Numbered from the stretch's first letter, positions 42,487-51,427 are shown. The stretch is 64,000 nucleotides of DNA from Gemmatimonadota bacterium (GCA_029262115.1 JAJCZZ010000005.1:44270-108269), one strand, 5' to 3'. Made by a program: numbers and translations. Notes: generated by a model not told the origin, from the sequence alone.

Positions 42487-43854
42487 GTGCCGACCCGAGC
42501 CATCAACCCCGCCACCGGCGAGGTCGTCCGAGAGCGCTCGGACACCTCCGAGCATGATCTGACCGCGATCGTCCAATGCGCGCACAAAGCGCACATCCAG
42601 TGGCGAGATACGCCGTTCTCACACCGGGAGGCGTGCCTGACCGAACTCGCACGCCTGCTCCGTGAGCGGAAGCGGGAGTACGGCGCCTTGATGACGGAGG
42701 AGATGGGCAAGCCGATCTCCGAGGGGATCGCCGAGGCGGAGAAGTGCGCATGGGCGGCGGAGTACTATGCCGCCAACGGCGAGGCGCAGCTCGCGCCCGT
42801 CACGGTCGAGACGGATGCCAGCAACTCCTACTACACCTACCAGCCGCTCGGCGTGATCCTCGGCGTAATGCCGTGGAACTTCCCCTTCTGGCAGGTGGTG
42901 CGCTTCGCCACGCCCGCCGTGGCCGCCGGAAACGCCGCCATCCTGTCGCACTCGTCGAGCGTTCCCGGCTGCGCCGCCGCGCTGGAACAGGTCTACCGGG
43001 ACGCCGGCTTCCCGGCCGACCTCTTCCGGAACGTGTTCCTGAGCAATGACCGCACCGGCGATCTGATCGAACACGACCTCATCCGAGGTGTCAGCGTGAC
43101 CGGCTCCGTCGGAGCCGGGAAGTCCGTGGCCCAACTCGCCGGCTCGGTCCTGAAGAAGTGTGTTCTCGAATTGGGCGGGAGTGATCCGGCCGTCGTCCTG
43201 GCCGACGCGGACCTGGACGTAGCCGTGGAGAACTGCGTGACCGGTCGATTGGTGAACGGCGGCCAGAGCTGCATTGCCGCGAAGCGCTTCATCGTGGTCG
43301 ATGAGGTCCGTGACGAGTTCGAGCGACGGCTGACGAGGCGGTTGAGGAAGGTGACGGTGGGCGACCCCACGAACCCCGACACCAAAATGGGGCCGATGGC
43401 CCGGGAGGACCTCCGAGACGAACTGCACGAGCAGGTCACGAAGTCGGTCCGTGCCGGCGCACGCCTCGTCATGGGAGGTAAGGTCCCGGACAAACCGGGA
43501 GCGTGGTACCCCGTCACGTTGTTGTGCGACGTGACGTCCGGCATGCCCGCCTACGAGGAGGAGCTGTTCGGCCCGGTGGCCGTGGTGATACGGGCGTCCG
43601 ACGAACGGGAGGCCCTCCGGATCGCGAACGACACGGACTTCGGTCTGGGCGCCAGCGTCTACACGACCGACCTGGACAACGGCGAGCGCATCGCGCGTGA
43701 CTGCCTGAACGCTGGGAACTGCTTCGTGAACAGCTTCGTGAAGTCGGATCCGCGCCTGCCCTTCGGTGGTGTGAAGGACTCGGGGTACGGGCGGGAGCTG
43801 TCGGAACTCGGCATCCGGGAGTTCACGAACGTGAAGACGGTGTGGGTGGGGTAG
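42487..43854 (+). CDS. NAD(P)-dependent aldehyde dehydrogenase, succinate-semialdehyde dehydrogenase type
   Basis: A 455-residue ALDH. The oxyanion Asn lies in GVMPWNFPFW, the general-base Glu in VLELGGSDP, the catalytic Cys in NGGQSCIAAKR, and the closing motif is LPFGGVKDSGYGREL. Similarity is closest to the GabD-like branch, so oxidation of succinate semialdehyde or a similar aldehyde is likely. The usual cofactor-site Lys in LKHASNVP is Ser here (ILSHSSSVP), which may alter cofactor binding. The start is GTG at 42487. It stands alone 145 bp after the ADOP gene. Confidence 0.9.
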   Translation: MPTRAINPATGEVVRERSDTSEHDLTAIVQCAHKAHIQWRDTPFSHREACLTELARLLRERKREYGALMTEEMGKPISEGIAEAEKCAWAAEYYAANGEAQLAPVTVETDASNSYYTYQPLGVILGVMPWNFPFWQVVRFATPAVAAGNAAILSHSSSVPGCAAALEQVYRDAGFPADLFRNVFLSNDRTGDLIEHDLIRGVSVTGSVGAGKSVAQLAGSVLKKCVLELGGSDPAVVLADADLDVAVENCVTGRLVNGGQSCIAAKRFIVVDEVRDEFERRLTRRLRKVTVGDPTNPDTKMGPMAREDLRDELHEQVTKSVRAGARLVMGGKVPDKPGAWYPVTLLCDVTSGMPAYEEELFGPVAVVIRASDEREALRIANDTDFGLGASVYTTDLDNGERIARDCLNAGNCFVNSFVKSDPRLPFGGVKDSGYGRELSELGIREFTNVKTVWVG

Positions 43855-44030
43855 ATTTGAGGAGGGTTCGGGAGCCATTTCCGGTGCCGCTTCGGACGCT
43901 CGACGCCCTTCATCTGTCGACGCTTCTGTTCTTAATGAACGAAGGCATCGAGGTGGAACTCGCAACGTACGACGTGCGGATGAGCGCGAGGGCGAAGGCG
44001 TTGGGTATCGAGGTGGTGGAGCTGGGCTGA
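43842..44030 (+). pseudogene. Remnant of a PIN-domain toxin (C-terminal third)
   Basis: The 62-residue frame matches only the end of a VapC PIN domain: VPLRTLDALHLSTLLFL, GIEVELATYDVRM and ARAKALGIEVVELG. The first half of the domain is missing, and the apparent start overlaps the end of the aldehyde dehydrogenase gene. No antitoxin is next to it. It is a decayed toxin-antitoxin locus. Confidence 0.6.
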
Positions 44031-44034
44031 CCCC

Positions 44035-44697
44035 CTACCCTACATGCTCCACCAACCAACGATGCAGCCCCGCCGCGTTCGCCAGCTCCCCCGCACAATA
44101 CCGAACGAACTCCTCCCCTCCGACGGACTTCGGAAGCGGCCGTGGCCAACGCGCTTGCAACCACTTGTGCCGGAGGAGGTCCGCGCGGGGGTGTTCGGCC
44201 GGGTAGGGCGCTGGCACCCGTTTGAGGTCCTGGCCCACGATATCCGCGTCGGTGGCCCCCGTCAGCGACGCAAGCGCCGCCACCAGGCCATCACCCTCGG
44301 AATCGACGGCTTCTCGCCAAGCATCCACATCCCTGAACATGGCCCCGGACGCGAAGCCGACCTCGGTCCCGGTCAGACGGACGTAGAGGGTCGGGGCGGT
44401 CTTCTTGTCATCGCCCTCCCAGAACCGCAGAAGCACGTGGTCCTTGTAGGTAGACGCCTTCGGATTGAATCGGACGTCGTTGTTGATCGGACCGATCGAC
44501 CCGTGTGTCTTGGCGGCGAAGTCGATGCCAGGGGAGATCTCCTCCCGGAGGACCGGTCCCAAGGCTTCGACGAATGCCTTGAGCGGCTCCTGAAGCTGCG
44601 ACTTGTAGTCGCTCTTCCGCTCCTGGAATCGACCCTTGTCGTAGGTCGGTAGCTGCTTCAGAAGCGTGAGCCCCTCTTTGGAAAACCCTTCGAACAT
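44035..44697 (-). CDS. DUF2461 family protein
   Basis: About 220 residues, matching the DUF2461 (TIGR02453) family: FEGFSKEGLTLLKQL, DYKSQLQEPLKAF, NNDVRFNPKASTYKDHV, a beta-rich middle with YVRLTGTEVGFASG, and RADLLRHKWLQA. Function unknown; it is a common cytoplasmic protein. The start was placed at the ATG at 44697 because GGGAG lies eight bases before it; an ATG two codons upstream (44703) is too close to that site. Confidence 0.85.
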   Translation of the reverse strand: MFEGFSKEGLTLLKQLPTYDKGRFQERKSDYKSQLQEPLKAFVEALGPVLREEISPGIDFAAKTHGSIGPINNDVRFNPKASTYKDHVLLRFWEGDDKKTAPTLYVRLTGTEVGFASGAMFRDVDAWREAVDSEGDGLVAALASLTGATDADIVGQDLKRVPAPYPAEHPRADLLRHKWLQARWPRPLPKSVGGEEFVRYCAGELANAAGLHRWLVEHVG

Positions 44698-44894
44698 CGT
44701 CATCTCTCCCGGTAACGGTTCTGTTCGGGTCCCCGCCCATCGGTTCGATATCGTCCGGGGCGAGGCCTGCGACCCGACACACGGTGCGGTCGCGGTCGAG
44801 CCGGCTCCATGTCCGGCCAGGACCCCTTCACGCGGCTGTGGAATTCACACTCAACAGTAAGACGACTGGGGGACGCCCGGATCGACCCGAGGCT

Positions 44895-45872
44895 TTACTC
44901 GAAACTGCCCGGCACCGCCTGATACATCTTGGCTTCGACCACCTCGGCGGCCTGCATGGACTCGAGGTCTAAATCGAAGTCCGGCCGCTCCGGCGCCTGC
45001 AGCTTGTCGATGAGTTCGGCCATCTCACGTCCGGACAACCCGGCACCCGCCAACGCCTCTTTGTCCACCACCCCACCATCCCGCGCCCTCAGGCCACCCT
45101 CGTCCGCGACCAGGAGCCGCGACAGCACCGTCCGTTCCGCTCGCGTGAGCGGACGGCTTTCGAGATCGTAGTCGACCCAGGCTTCGTACGAGAGCGGAGC
45201 CACCCGCTGCACCATACCGGCGATGACCCGTGCGAACTGTTGGATCTCCCACTGGGCGCGGGGGTCCACCCGTAGCGACAGGAAGTGCAGGAGGTTGTGG
45301 AGGTCGATCTTCCAGTACCACTGCGTATACATGGACACCGGCAGGTCGATACGCGCGATCTCCCGCGCCACGTCCTGTTCGAGCATCCAGCCGTAGGCTT
45401 CCCCGGCCTCGGCACGAAGGCGCTCCCACCGCTCGACGGCCTCGCGGTACAGCTCGTCGCCGGCGTCGCCCTCTCGACCTTGGTTGTTACTGCGGCTTTG
45501 CAGCGCGTACTGTTCACGCTCCGGTGTGTAGAAGAGGAGGGGCATCAGCGAATACCGCGCGCTCACCTCGTTCACCGAGGCCGTGCGATGCCGGATCCAC
45601 TGCCGCGCCACGAACATCGGCATGGCACAGTGGAACTTGAACTCCACCATCTCCGAGGGAGTCGTGTGACGATGCCGCCGCAGGTACCGGATCAGCCCCC
45701 GTGTCTGTGAGACCTTCCGGGTGCCGGCTCCGTAACTCACGCGCGCGGCCCGCTCCACCGCCTCGTCCGAGCCCATGTAGTCGACGAGTGAAACGAAGCC
45801 ATGGTCGAGGACCGGGAAGTAGCCGCCCAGAATCTCCTCTGCGGCGGGAATCGTGGTGCGTTTGGTTTCCAT
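44895..45872 (-). CDS. thyX: FAD-dependent thymidylate synthase ThyX
   Basis: A 325-residue ThyX. The signature RHRTASVNEVSARYS is intact, as are FKFHCAMPMFVARQWI and the SMYTQWYWKIDLHNLLHFLSLR block. It makes dTMP from dUMP with methylene-tetrahydrofolate and reduced flavin, replacing ThyA. The C-terminal ~60 residues beyond the core are acidic and variable. The start at METKRT (45872) fits the family; an upstream in-frame extension of 50 residues is unlike ThyX. No clear ribosome site was found. Confidence 0.95.
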   Translation of the reverse strand: METKRTTIPAAEEILGGYFPVLDHGFVSLVDYMGSDEAVERAARVSYGAGTRKVSQTRGLIRYLRRHRHTTPSEMVEFKFHCAMPMFVARQWIRHRTASVNEVSARYSLMPLLFYTPEREQYALQSRSNNQGREGDAGDELYREAVERWERLRAEAGEAYGWMLEQDVAREIARIDLPVSMYTQWYWKIDLHNLLHFLSLRVDPRAQWEIQQFARVIAGMVQRVAPLSYEAWVDYDLESRPLTRAERTVLSRLLVADEGGLRARDGGVVDKEALAGAGLSGREMAELIDKLQAPERPDFDLDLESMQAAEVVEAKMYQAVPGSFE

Positions 45873-46158
45873 GGAGATGCCAGAAGGGAGTGGGCAACGA
45901 CCGGAACTCCGGCCGCTGCCCAAGATGCCGCACGCAGGGCTCAGGTCAACCGACAGCGCCACCGACAGGTCGGGAGCGGATGGAGACAGCGTGTTGAGCC
46001 GCCACACGTTCCGCGACATCATCCCGACCGGATTCGAATGGCGCTCGGAGGAGGTGAATATGAGGACGGGCGCCCGCGTGGTGGACTGGAAGATCTCAGC
46101 CCGTCGGGTGGAGCCTGAACCTGGTCGACGAACCAGACTGCCATCTCGGCCGGATCAG

Positions 46159-46416
46159 CTACTTGGGAGCGTGGGCCTCGTAGTACGCTCGCAGAATGGC
46201 ATTAATCCGGGTTTGATATCCCCTGCCCTGGCTTTTCAGCCACGCCAGGACATCGCTGTCCAGACGGACTGTCACCTGCTTTTTTCCAGGCGGGATCACC
46301 ACCCGGGCAGTCTCAAAGAACGACGCATCGAGCTCGGGAATATCCGAATAGTCGATGTCCTCGTCACTCGTCTGGTCGATCCGCTTGAGATCGCTTCTCA
46401 TAGTGTCGTCTTTCAC
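46159..46416 (-). CDS. brnA: BrnA-type antitoxin
   Basis: An 85-residue protein with an acidic N-terminal half and a ribbon-helix-helix C-terminal part: KKQVTVRLDSDVLAWLKSQGRGYQTRINAILRAYYEAH. This is the BrnA DNA-binding antitoxin fold. The GTG start at 46416 has AAAGG upstream; an ATG five codons later is possible. It overlaps the 3' end of brnT by ~53 bases, as in other brnTA operons, and should neutralise the toxin and repress the shared promoter. Confidence 0.88.
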   Translation of the reverse strand: MKDDTMRSDLKRIDQTSDEDIDYSDIPELDASFFETARVVIPPGKKQVTVRLDSDVLAWLKSQGRGYQTRINAILRAYYEAHAPK

Positions 46417-46651
46417 GGCTGTTCGCCTTTCTCATCGAGATAATCCGGGTGTACGCTCCGCGGGGGGTGTGGGCAATCACCACAAGACGGCCTTCCAAAT
46501 GGCCTAACGTCAGGAACCGTACCTCGTCGGACTCAAAGCGGGTGTCTTCGAACGTCAGGCACGGGCCGCTGAACACTTTGTGCGCATCCTCGAAGCTGAG
46601 GCCGTGCTTGAGGTAGTTGTCACCGTCCTTCCTGTCGTCCCATTCATACAA
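46364..46651 (-). CDS. brnT: BrnT-type ribonuclease toxin
   Basis: A 95-residue BrnT/DUF497 toxin: LYEWDDRKDGDNYLKHGLSF, EDAHKVFSGPCLTFED, RFLTLGHLEGRLVVIAHT, RIISMRKANSRERRHYE. The family opening (EWD..K...N..KHG) fits a TTG start at 46651 preceded by an AAGGGAAAGG site; a longer in-frame start at 46762 would add 37 unrelated residues. It should cleave RNA when not bound by BrnA. The pair is a complete-looking type II system. Confidence 0.85.
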   Translation of the reverse strand: MYEWDDRKDGDNYLKHGLSFEDAHKVFSGPCLTFEDTRFESDEVRFLTLGHLEGRLVVIAHTPRGAYTRIISMRKANSRERRHYEKRSQADRPDE

Positions 46652-46699
46652 TGGCCTTTCCCTTCGACCGTGTGCCCTTGCCAATGTCACTACGAATGT

Positions 46700-46715
46700 A
46701 CCTACAATCGTAGGT
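46700..46715. promoter_or_regulatory. Inverted repeat, likely brnTA operator
   Basis: ACCTAC-AATC-GTAGGT is a perfect 6-bp inverted repeat about 50 bp upstream of the proposed brnT start. A second, looser TACGA/TCGTA pair surrounds it. BrnA represses its own promoter through such repeats, so this is the expected operator position. Confidence 0.5.
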
Positions 46716-46855
46716 GCATCCCAGGACGATGTCAACGAAGAAGTGAAGTGAATTCCCCGCAACCGTGATACTGGCCGATCACCCTCGGCGGGCCCTGCCC
46801 CTCCACGTCCTCAACACCTTCGGACCGGACCTGGCGCACTCCTGGCGGGCTGGCG

Positions 46856-47383
46856 TCAGCCCGGAATCAGGTTGTACCCGGGAGGTGACGCACCCTGCAT
46901 CCGCAGATACGGCACGGTCGCGCCCAGCGTCCAGACCGCGTGCTCATACGCCGTTTTGATGAGCTGCCACCGCTCGACGGTCGCCCGGCCGAAGAGCTCG
47001 GCGTCGGCCGTCAGCGTGGTCGCCGTCTCGGCCATGATCATCTCGTGGACGGCGTCGAAGCCCGCGTTGACGAACCGCTTGAGGTCCTCCTTTGAGTTCA
47101 GGTAGACCTCCGGAGAGTGACCCTCGATCATCACCGGTCGATCGACACCGCTACGCACGATGTTGACGTTACCGGACACGACATGCTCGATCTGCTGCGC
47201 GAAGTCGCGCACGCCATCTGTGGGCGCAGTGCGGAGCCCGGACTCCGGCATGGCGTCGACCATCCCGAGGACGTTGGCGCGCTGGCGCTCGAAGTCGTTC
47301 ATGAGGGTGGCCTTCACATCCTGGGAGGCGGCCGGGGCGGCGGCCAACACGACGAGGACGGCGGCGGACATCAGTCGCTTCAT
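46856..47383 (-). CDS. Exported DinB-family protein
   Basis: A 175-residue protein with a Sec signal (MKRLMSAAVLVVLAAAPAAS) followed by a DinB four-helix domain: DFERQRANVLGMVDAMPESG, GVRDFAQQIEHVVSGNV, ELFGRATVERWQLIKTAYEHAVWTLG. The metal ligand His residues of the DinB fold are present (QQIEH, YEHAVW). Exported DinB proteins are common in this type of genome; their reaction is unknown. The start at 47383 has AGGT upstream. Confidence 0.87.
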   Translation of the reverse strand: MKRLMSAAVLVVLAAAPAASQDVKATLMNDFERQRANVLGMVDAMPESGLRTAPTDGVRDFAQQIEHVVSGNVNIVRSGVDRPVMIEGHSPEVYLNSKEDLKRFVNAGFDAVHEMIMAETATTLTADAELFGRATVERWQLIKTAYEHAVWTLGATVPYLRMQGASPPGYNLIPG

Positions 47384-47518
47384 GGGGACCTGCCTATCGA
47401 TGGGGTTGCGAGCGTGGGGACGCATGCGGACCAGTACGGTCGCACGGAATTTACCGGAGGGAGTGCGATCGGGTGAAGTCCAATCGGCTGCCGCCGCCGA
47501 ATGTCCTCGCGGGCACCC

Positions 47519-48094
47519 TCACCCCCACGGTCGAATGAAGTCCTCCGGCTCGACGCCCAGCCCATCGGCCACCCGGGTGATGTAGTTGAAGTAGGCGACG
47601 ATCTGAGTGGCGTCGTGGATCGCGCGGTCGTCGAAGCCATGCGTCCGGAGGGACGTGATGTCGCCCTCCGTGACCTCGTGCTGCCGGCCCGTCAGCTTCT
47701 CGGCGTACGCGCACAGAGCCCGGTCCGCGGCGCCCAGGCTGGCGCTCCGCCAGTCGGAGGCGATGGCATGCACAAAGGCATCCGCCTCTTCGACGCTGTC
47801 GAACTGATCCGAGACCTCTTCACGGAGGTCGTGGGCGTGTGCCTGAATTCAGTAGAAGCAGTCGTTGGCGCTCGACGTCACCACGGCCAGGACCTCCCGC
47901 TGCACCCGGCTCAGCGGCGACGACCCGAACATGAGGGCCGCGTAGAACTTCATGGAGGTGTCCATGGCGCGCGGGTTCACGCTCATGACGTGGACGATGT
48001 GCCAGACTCGCCCGGCACGGGCCAGCGCTTCGTCGAAGATCTTGCGCAGGAGGCCCTTCGCCTCCGCCACGGGGACCTGCTCGATGTAGGGCAT
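47519..48094 (-). CDS. AhpD-like peroxidase-related selenoprotein with in-frame UGA (CxxU)
   Basis: Conventional translation would stop at 47849 (81 residues, MPYIEQVPV... to ...SSANDCFY) and restart at 47773. Reading UGA as selenocysteine joins both into one 191-residue protein of the AhpD/carboxymuconolactone-decarboxylase family (peroxidase-related enzymes). The active site then reads E67-x11-C79-F-Y-U82-x3-H86, exactly the AhpD pattern Glu-x11-Cys-x2-Cys-x3-His with Sec in place of the second Cys. The sequence after UGA is in frame and family-like (IQAHAHDLREEVSDQFDSVEEADAF). A SECIS-like hairpin follows 18 bases after the UGA. The ATG at 48094 has GGAG upstream. It should reduce peroxides or disulfides. 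Confidence 0.82.
47813..47851 (-). promoter_or_regulatory. UGA codon and SECIS-like hairpin of the AhpD-like gene
   Basis: On the minus strand the UGA (47851-47849) is followed by 18 bases and then GACCTC, a 6-base loop CGTGAA and GAGGTC: a perfect 6-bp stem. The loop begins 24 bases after the UGA and has G at its second position, within the limits described for bacterial SECIS elements. Structure seen by eye; SelB binding is inferred. Confidence 0.7.
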
Positions 48095-48260
48095 GGGCCC
48101 GAAGCTCCGGGCGGGTCGGCCCGAGGGCAACCTGGGAAGTCCTTGCCGCCGCCCCATCCCGACTCTACGGTCAGGGCGGAGCGACGGTTCGCCCCGGCCG
48201 ATTCGGTCGCGGGGGACCTGCCGTCGAGTGTCTCCCTTCCCGCTGACTCCCGGACAAGCC

Positions 48261-50168
48261 ATGACCCCGATTCTCGCCGCGGTGCTGCTCGCAACCACCC
48301 TCCAGACCGCACCTCCGAGCATCTCCATATCTCCGGAGCGTGCCGAGATCCGCGTCGGTGAGACTGCGGAGCTCACGGTGCACGGCACGAACGGCTCCGC
48401 CATGGACGCTTCGACCGTCCGGTGGATCGCGGCCACGCCCGAACTCGCCACTGTCGACACCGACGGCGTCGTGACCGCACTCAACCCGGGAACGGCCCGC
48501 GTGACGGCTGTGGTCGGGACCGCGTCCGCGTCGACCACCGTCGTCGTGCGCGCGCTTCCGGTGTCGCGGCTGGACGCCCGCCTCCCGGTGGCACGCCCCC
48601 TGGCGGGCCAGGCGATCCCGCTCACGGTCCGTTCGACGGACCGACTGGGTGTTCGGGTGGACGACCCCGAGTTGCTCTACCGCTCATCCGACCCGGACGT
48701 GGCCGCGGTCGACCCCGGCGGCCTCCTCTTCGCGCGACGGGCGGGCACGGCCACGATCGAGGTCAGGACGGCCGACGGCGGCGCCGAGACCTCCTTTCAG
48801 GTGACGGTGGCGCCCGGTCAGGGACTCCGGTACGTCATCTCCCCGGAGCGGACGCGCGTGCGTACCGGAGATGTGGTTCGCTTCCAGGTGTCGGCCACAC
48901 GCTCCGGCAGCGCACGCGTGCCTGCCTTTCCGGGCTGGTCGGTGTCGGGAGCCGGTGCGCAGGTGGAGAACGAGAACGGTGACGGCGTCTTCGTAGCAGA
49001 GCGGCCCGGTACGTACCGGGTCACGGCACGCATGGGTGAGGCCGCGGTGGTCAGCTCCGTCGTGCGGGTCGAAGAGCGCGGCCACGACGCCGAGCTGGTC
49101 CAGGTGGGCCGCGGACCGATCGGCGAGCACCACTCCGGAGACGTCTGGGTCTTCGAAGGCGTGGACGGTCGCGACTACGCGTACATCGGCACCTTCTTCT
49201 ACGACTGGATGAAGGTGTGGGACGTGACGGACCCGGGAGCTCCCGTGCTGACCGACTCACTCCAGCTCGACGCACGCCGCATCAACGATGTGAAGATCCA
49301 CGACAACAACCGGCTCGGCATCGTCACCCGAGAGGGTGCCTCCAGCCGACGGAACGGCATGGTGCTGCTCGACCTGAGCACCCCGGCCCACCCGACCATC
49401 CTGTCGGAGTACACCGAAACCCTCACAGGTGGGGTCCACAACGTGTGGATCCAGAGCGACCTCGACCTGGTCTACGCGGTGCACAACGGCACGCGCGCCG
49501 TGCACGTCATCGACATCTCGGACCCGTCGGAGCCGCACGAGGTGGGGCGCTGGGGCATCGACAATGAGCAGCGCTCGCTCCACGACGTGATCGTTCAGGA
49601 CGGCTACGCCTACGTCTCGTACTGGGACGACGGGGTCGTCACGCTGGACGTCGGCGCGGGCACGCACGGAGGAACCCCGACCGAGCCAGCCTTCGTCAGC
49701 CAGTTCAAGTACCCGATCGGCAACACGCACGTGGCCTGGCGCCACGGGAAGTACCTCTTCGTCGGCGACGAGATCTTCCCAGCGGGATGGGATGCGGATA
49801 AGCCGATCGATGCGCGCGGCTACATCCACGTGCTCGACATGACCGACATGGACAACCCGGTCGAGGTCGCCAAGTACGAGGTGCCCGAGGCGGGGGCGCA
49901 CAACGTCTGGGCCGAAGGCGATCGCCTGTACGTAGGCTACTACCAGGGCGGGCTTCGGGTCCTCGACATCTCCGGGGAACTGCGGGGCGACCTGTACGAG
50001 CAGGGCCGCGAAATCGCGGTCATCAAGACCACCGACGAGAATACGACCACGCCGAACTGGTCGATGACGTGGGGCGCACAGATCTACAAGGGCAAGATCT
50101 TCACCTCGGACCTCAACTCCGGCCTGTGGATTGCCGAGTTGAAGGAACGGCCGCGGATCATCTCCTGA
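48261..50168 (+). CDS. Exported Ig-like (BIG2) and LVIVD-repeat beta-propeller protein
   Basis: A 635-residue exported protein. The ATG at 48261 opens a short signal (MTPILAAVLLATTLQTAPPS). Residues ~25-110 are a bacterial Ig-like BIG2 domain (ELTVHGTNGSAMDASTVRW, GVVTALNPGTARVTAVV). Two further Ig-like modules follow to about 330. The rest is an LVIVD beta-propeller of repeats such as VWDVTDPGAPVL, LLDLSTPAHPTIL, VIDISDPSEPHEVGRW and VLDMTDMDNPVEVAKY. It is likely a surface or periplasmic binding protein; no enzyme is implied. It is divergent from the AhpD-like selenoprotein gene with 166 bp between starts. Confidence 0.85.
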   Translation: MTPILAAVLLATTLQTAPPSISISPERAEIRVGETAELTVHGTNGSAMDASTVRWIAATPELATVDTDGVVTALNPGTARVTAVVGTASASTTVVVRALPVSRLDARLPVARPLAGQAIPLTVRSTDRLGVRVDDPELLYRSSDPDVAAVDPGGLLFARRAGTATIEVRTADGGAETSFQVTVAPGQGLRYVISPERTRVRTGDVVRFQVSATRSGSARVPAFPGWSVSGAGAQVENENGDGVFVAERPGTYRVTARMGEAAVVSSVVRVEERGHDAELVQVGRGPIGEHHSGDVWVFEGVDGRDYAYIGTFFYDWMKVWDVTDPGAPVLTDSLQLDARRINDVKIHDNNRLGIVTREGASSRRNGMVLLDLSTPAHPTILSEYTETLTGGVHNVWIQSDLDLVYAVHNGTRAVHVIDISDPSEPHEVGRWGIDNEQRSLHDVIVQDGYAYVSYWDDGVVTLDVGAGTHGGTPTEPAFVSQFKYPIGNTHVAWRHGKYLFVGDEIFPAGWDADKPIDARGYIHVLDMTDMDNPVEVAKYEVPEAGAHNVWAEGDRLYVGYYQGGLRVLDISGELRGDLYEQGREIAVIKTTDENTTTPNWSMTWGAQIYKGKIFTSDLNSGLWIAELKERPRIIS

Positions 50169-50181
50169 GGACAGCCCCACG

Positions 50182-51156
50182 ATGATCGTCGTGACCGGCG
50201 GAGCGGGCTTCATTGGCTCGAACATCATCCACGCCCTGGCTGCGGAGGGGCGTGGACCGATCAGCGTCATCGATCGGTTGGAATCGTCCGAGAAGTGGAC
50301 GAATCTGCGTTCGGTCGAACTCGACGAGTTGGTCGACCCCGACGACACGTTCGACTTCCTGGAGTACCGCGCCGACGAGATCGACTACGTCATCCACATG
50401 GGCGCCATATCCGCCACCACGGAGACGGACGCTGACCTGATCATCGAAACCAACTATCGGCTCCCGCAGCGGATATGGGCGTGGTGTGCAAACAACGGCA
50501 TCCCCCTCATCTATGCCTCGTCGGCAGCGACCTACGGTGATGGGGCCCACGGCTTCGACGACGACGCCACGCCCGAGGCGTTGGCCAGGCTCCAGCCCCT
50601 CAACGCATACGGGTGGAGCAAGCACCTCTTCGACCGGTGGGTGGTCCGCCAGGTCGCGGACGGAGCAGAGACGCCGCCGCAGTGGGTGGGCCTCAAGTTC
50701 TTCAACGTCTACGGCCCCCGCGAGTGGCATAAGGGGAGCATGATGAGCGGGGTCACCCGGGCGTACCCGGGCGCGGCGCGCGGCGAACCGGTCACGCTCT
50801 TCCGGTCCCACCACCCCGACTATCCCGACGGCGGCCAGAAGCGGGACTTCGTGTACGTGTTGGACTGCGTCGATGTCGTGCTGTGGCTGATGGATCGCCC
50901 GGACGTGTCCGGCCTCTTCAACCTCGGAACGGGGCACGCCGAGAGTTGGCTCGAGCTCATGGAGGCGCTGTACGCGGCCCTCGGGCATGAGATGGACGTG
51001 TGTTGGGTCGACACACCTGAGGAGATCCGGGAGAAGTACCAGTACTTCACCGAGGCCGACATGAGCGGGCTCCGCGCCGCCGGATACGACCGCCCGTTCC
51101 GGTCGGTGGCCGACGGCGTAGCGGACTACGTGCGGAGGTATCCGAACGGCCGGTGA
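50182..51156 (+). CDS. hldD: ADP-L-glycero-D-manno-heptose 6-epimerase
   Basis: A 324-residue short-chain dehydrogenase-type epimerase. NADP site GGAGFIGSN at the start, catalytic region ASSAATYG and YGWSK (Tyr-x3-Lys), then the HldD-specific NVYGPREWHKGSMMSGV and the closing EKYQYFTEADMSGLRAAGYDRPF. It makes the L,D-heptose donor for the inner core of lipopolysaccharide, which indicates a Gram-negative envelope. It begins 13 bp after the LVIVD gene, so may share its transcript. Confidence 0.94.
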   Translation: MIVVTGGAGFIGSNIIHALAAEGRGPISVIDRLESSEKWTNLRSVELDELVDPDDTFDFLEYRADEIDYVIHMGAISATTETDADLIIETNYRLPQRIWAWCANNGIPLIYASSAATYGDGAHGFDDDATPEALARLQPLNAYGWSKHLFDRWVVRQVADGAETPPQWVGLKFFNVYGPREWHKGSMMSGVTRAYPGAARGEPVTLFRSHHPDYPDGGQKRDFVYVLDCVDVVLWLMDRPDVSGLFNLGTGHAESWLELMEALYAALGHEMDVCWVDTPEEIREKYQYFTEADMSGLRAAGYDRPFRSVADGVADYVRRYPNGR

Positions 51157-51214
51157 ATCGCGGAGCCCGGAATTCCGTATGGATGGGGCGAGGCATCCGT
51201 TCAAGGAGAGAGCC

Positions 51215-51427
51215 GTGGCCCAGTGTCAGGGGATTACCCGAAAGGGAGACCAGTGCAAGCGCGACGCGAAGCCCAAGTCTTCGTATTGCGCCATCCATCA
51301 GGATCAGGAAGTCCGCCCACCCGATCCGCCCCGCGGCGACATGGAGTGGGATAGCGACGCCATAATGAAGGCGGCCCTGGGCTTCGCGCTGGTCGGGGTG
51401 ATTCTGCTGCTGCGGTTCCGGCGCTAG
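51215..51427 (+). CDS. Small zinc-finger (DUF5763-like) membrane protein
   Basis: A 70-residue protein from GTG 51215 (AAGGAGAG site just upstream). It has a CxGxTxxGxxC...SxYCxxH cluster (CQGITRKGDQCKRDAKPKSS then YCAIH), the zinc-binding signature of DUF5763-type proteins, and ends in a single transmembrane helix (ALGFALVGVILLLRF). Function unknown. Confidence 0.7.
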   Translation: MAQCQGITRKGDQCKRDAKPKSSYCAIHQDQEVRPPDPPRGDMEWDSDAIMKAALGFALVGVILLLRFRR

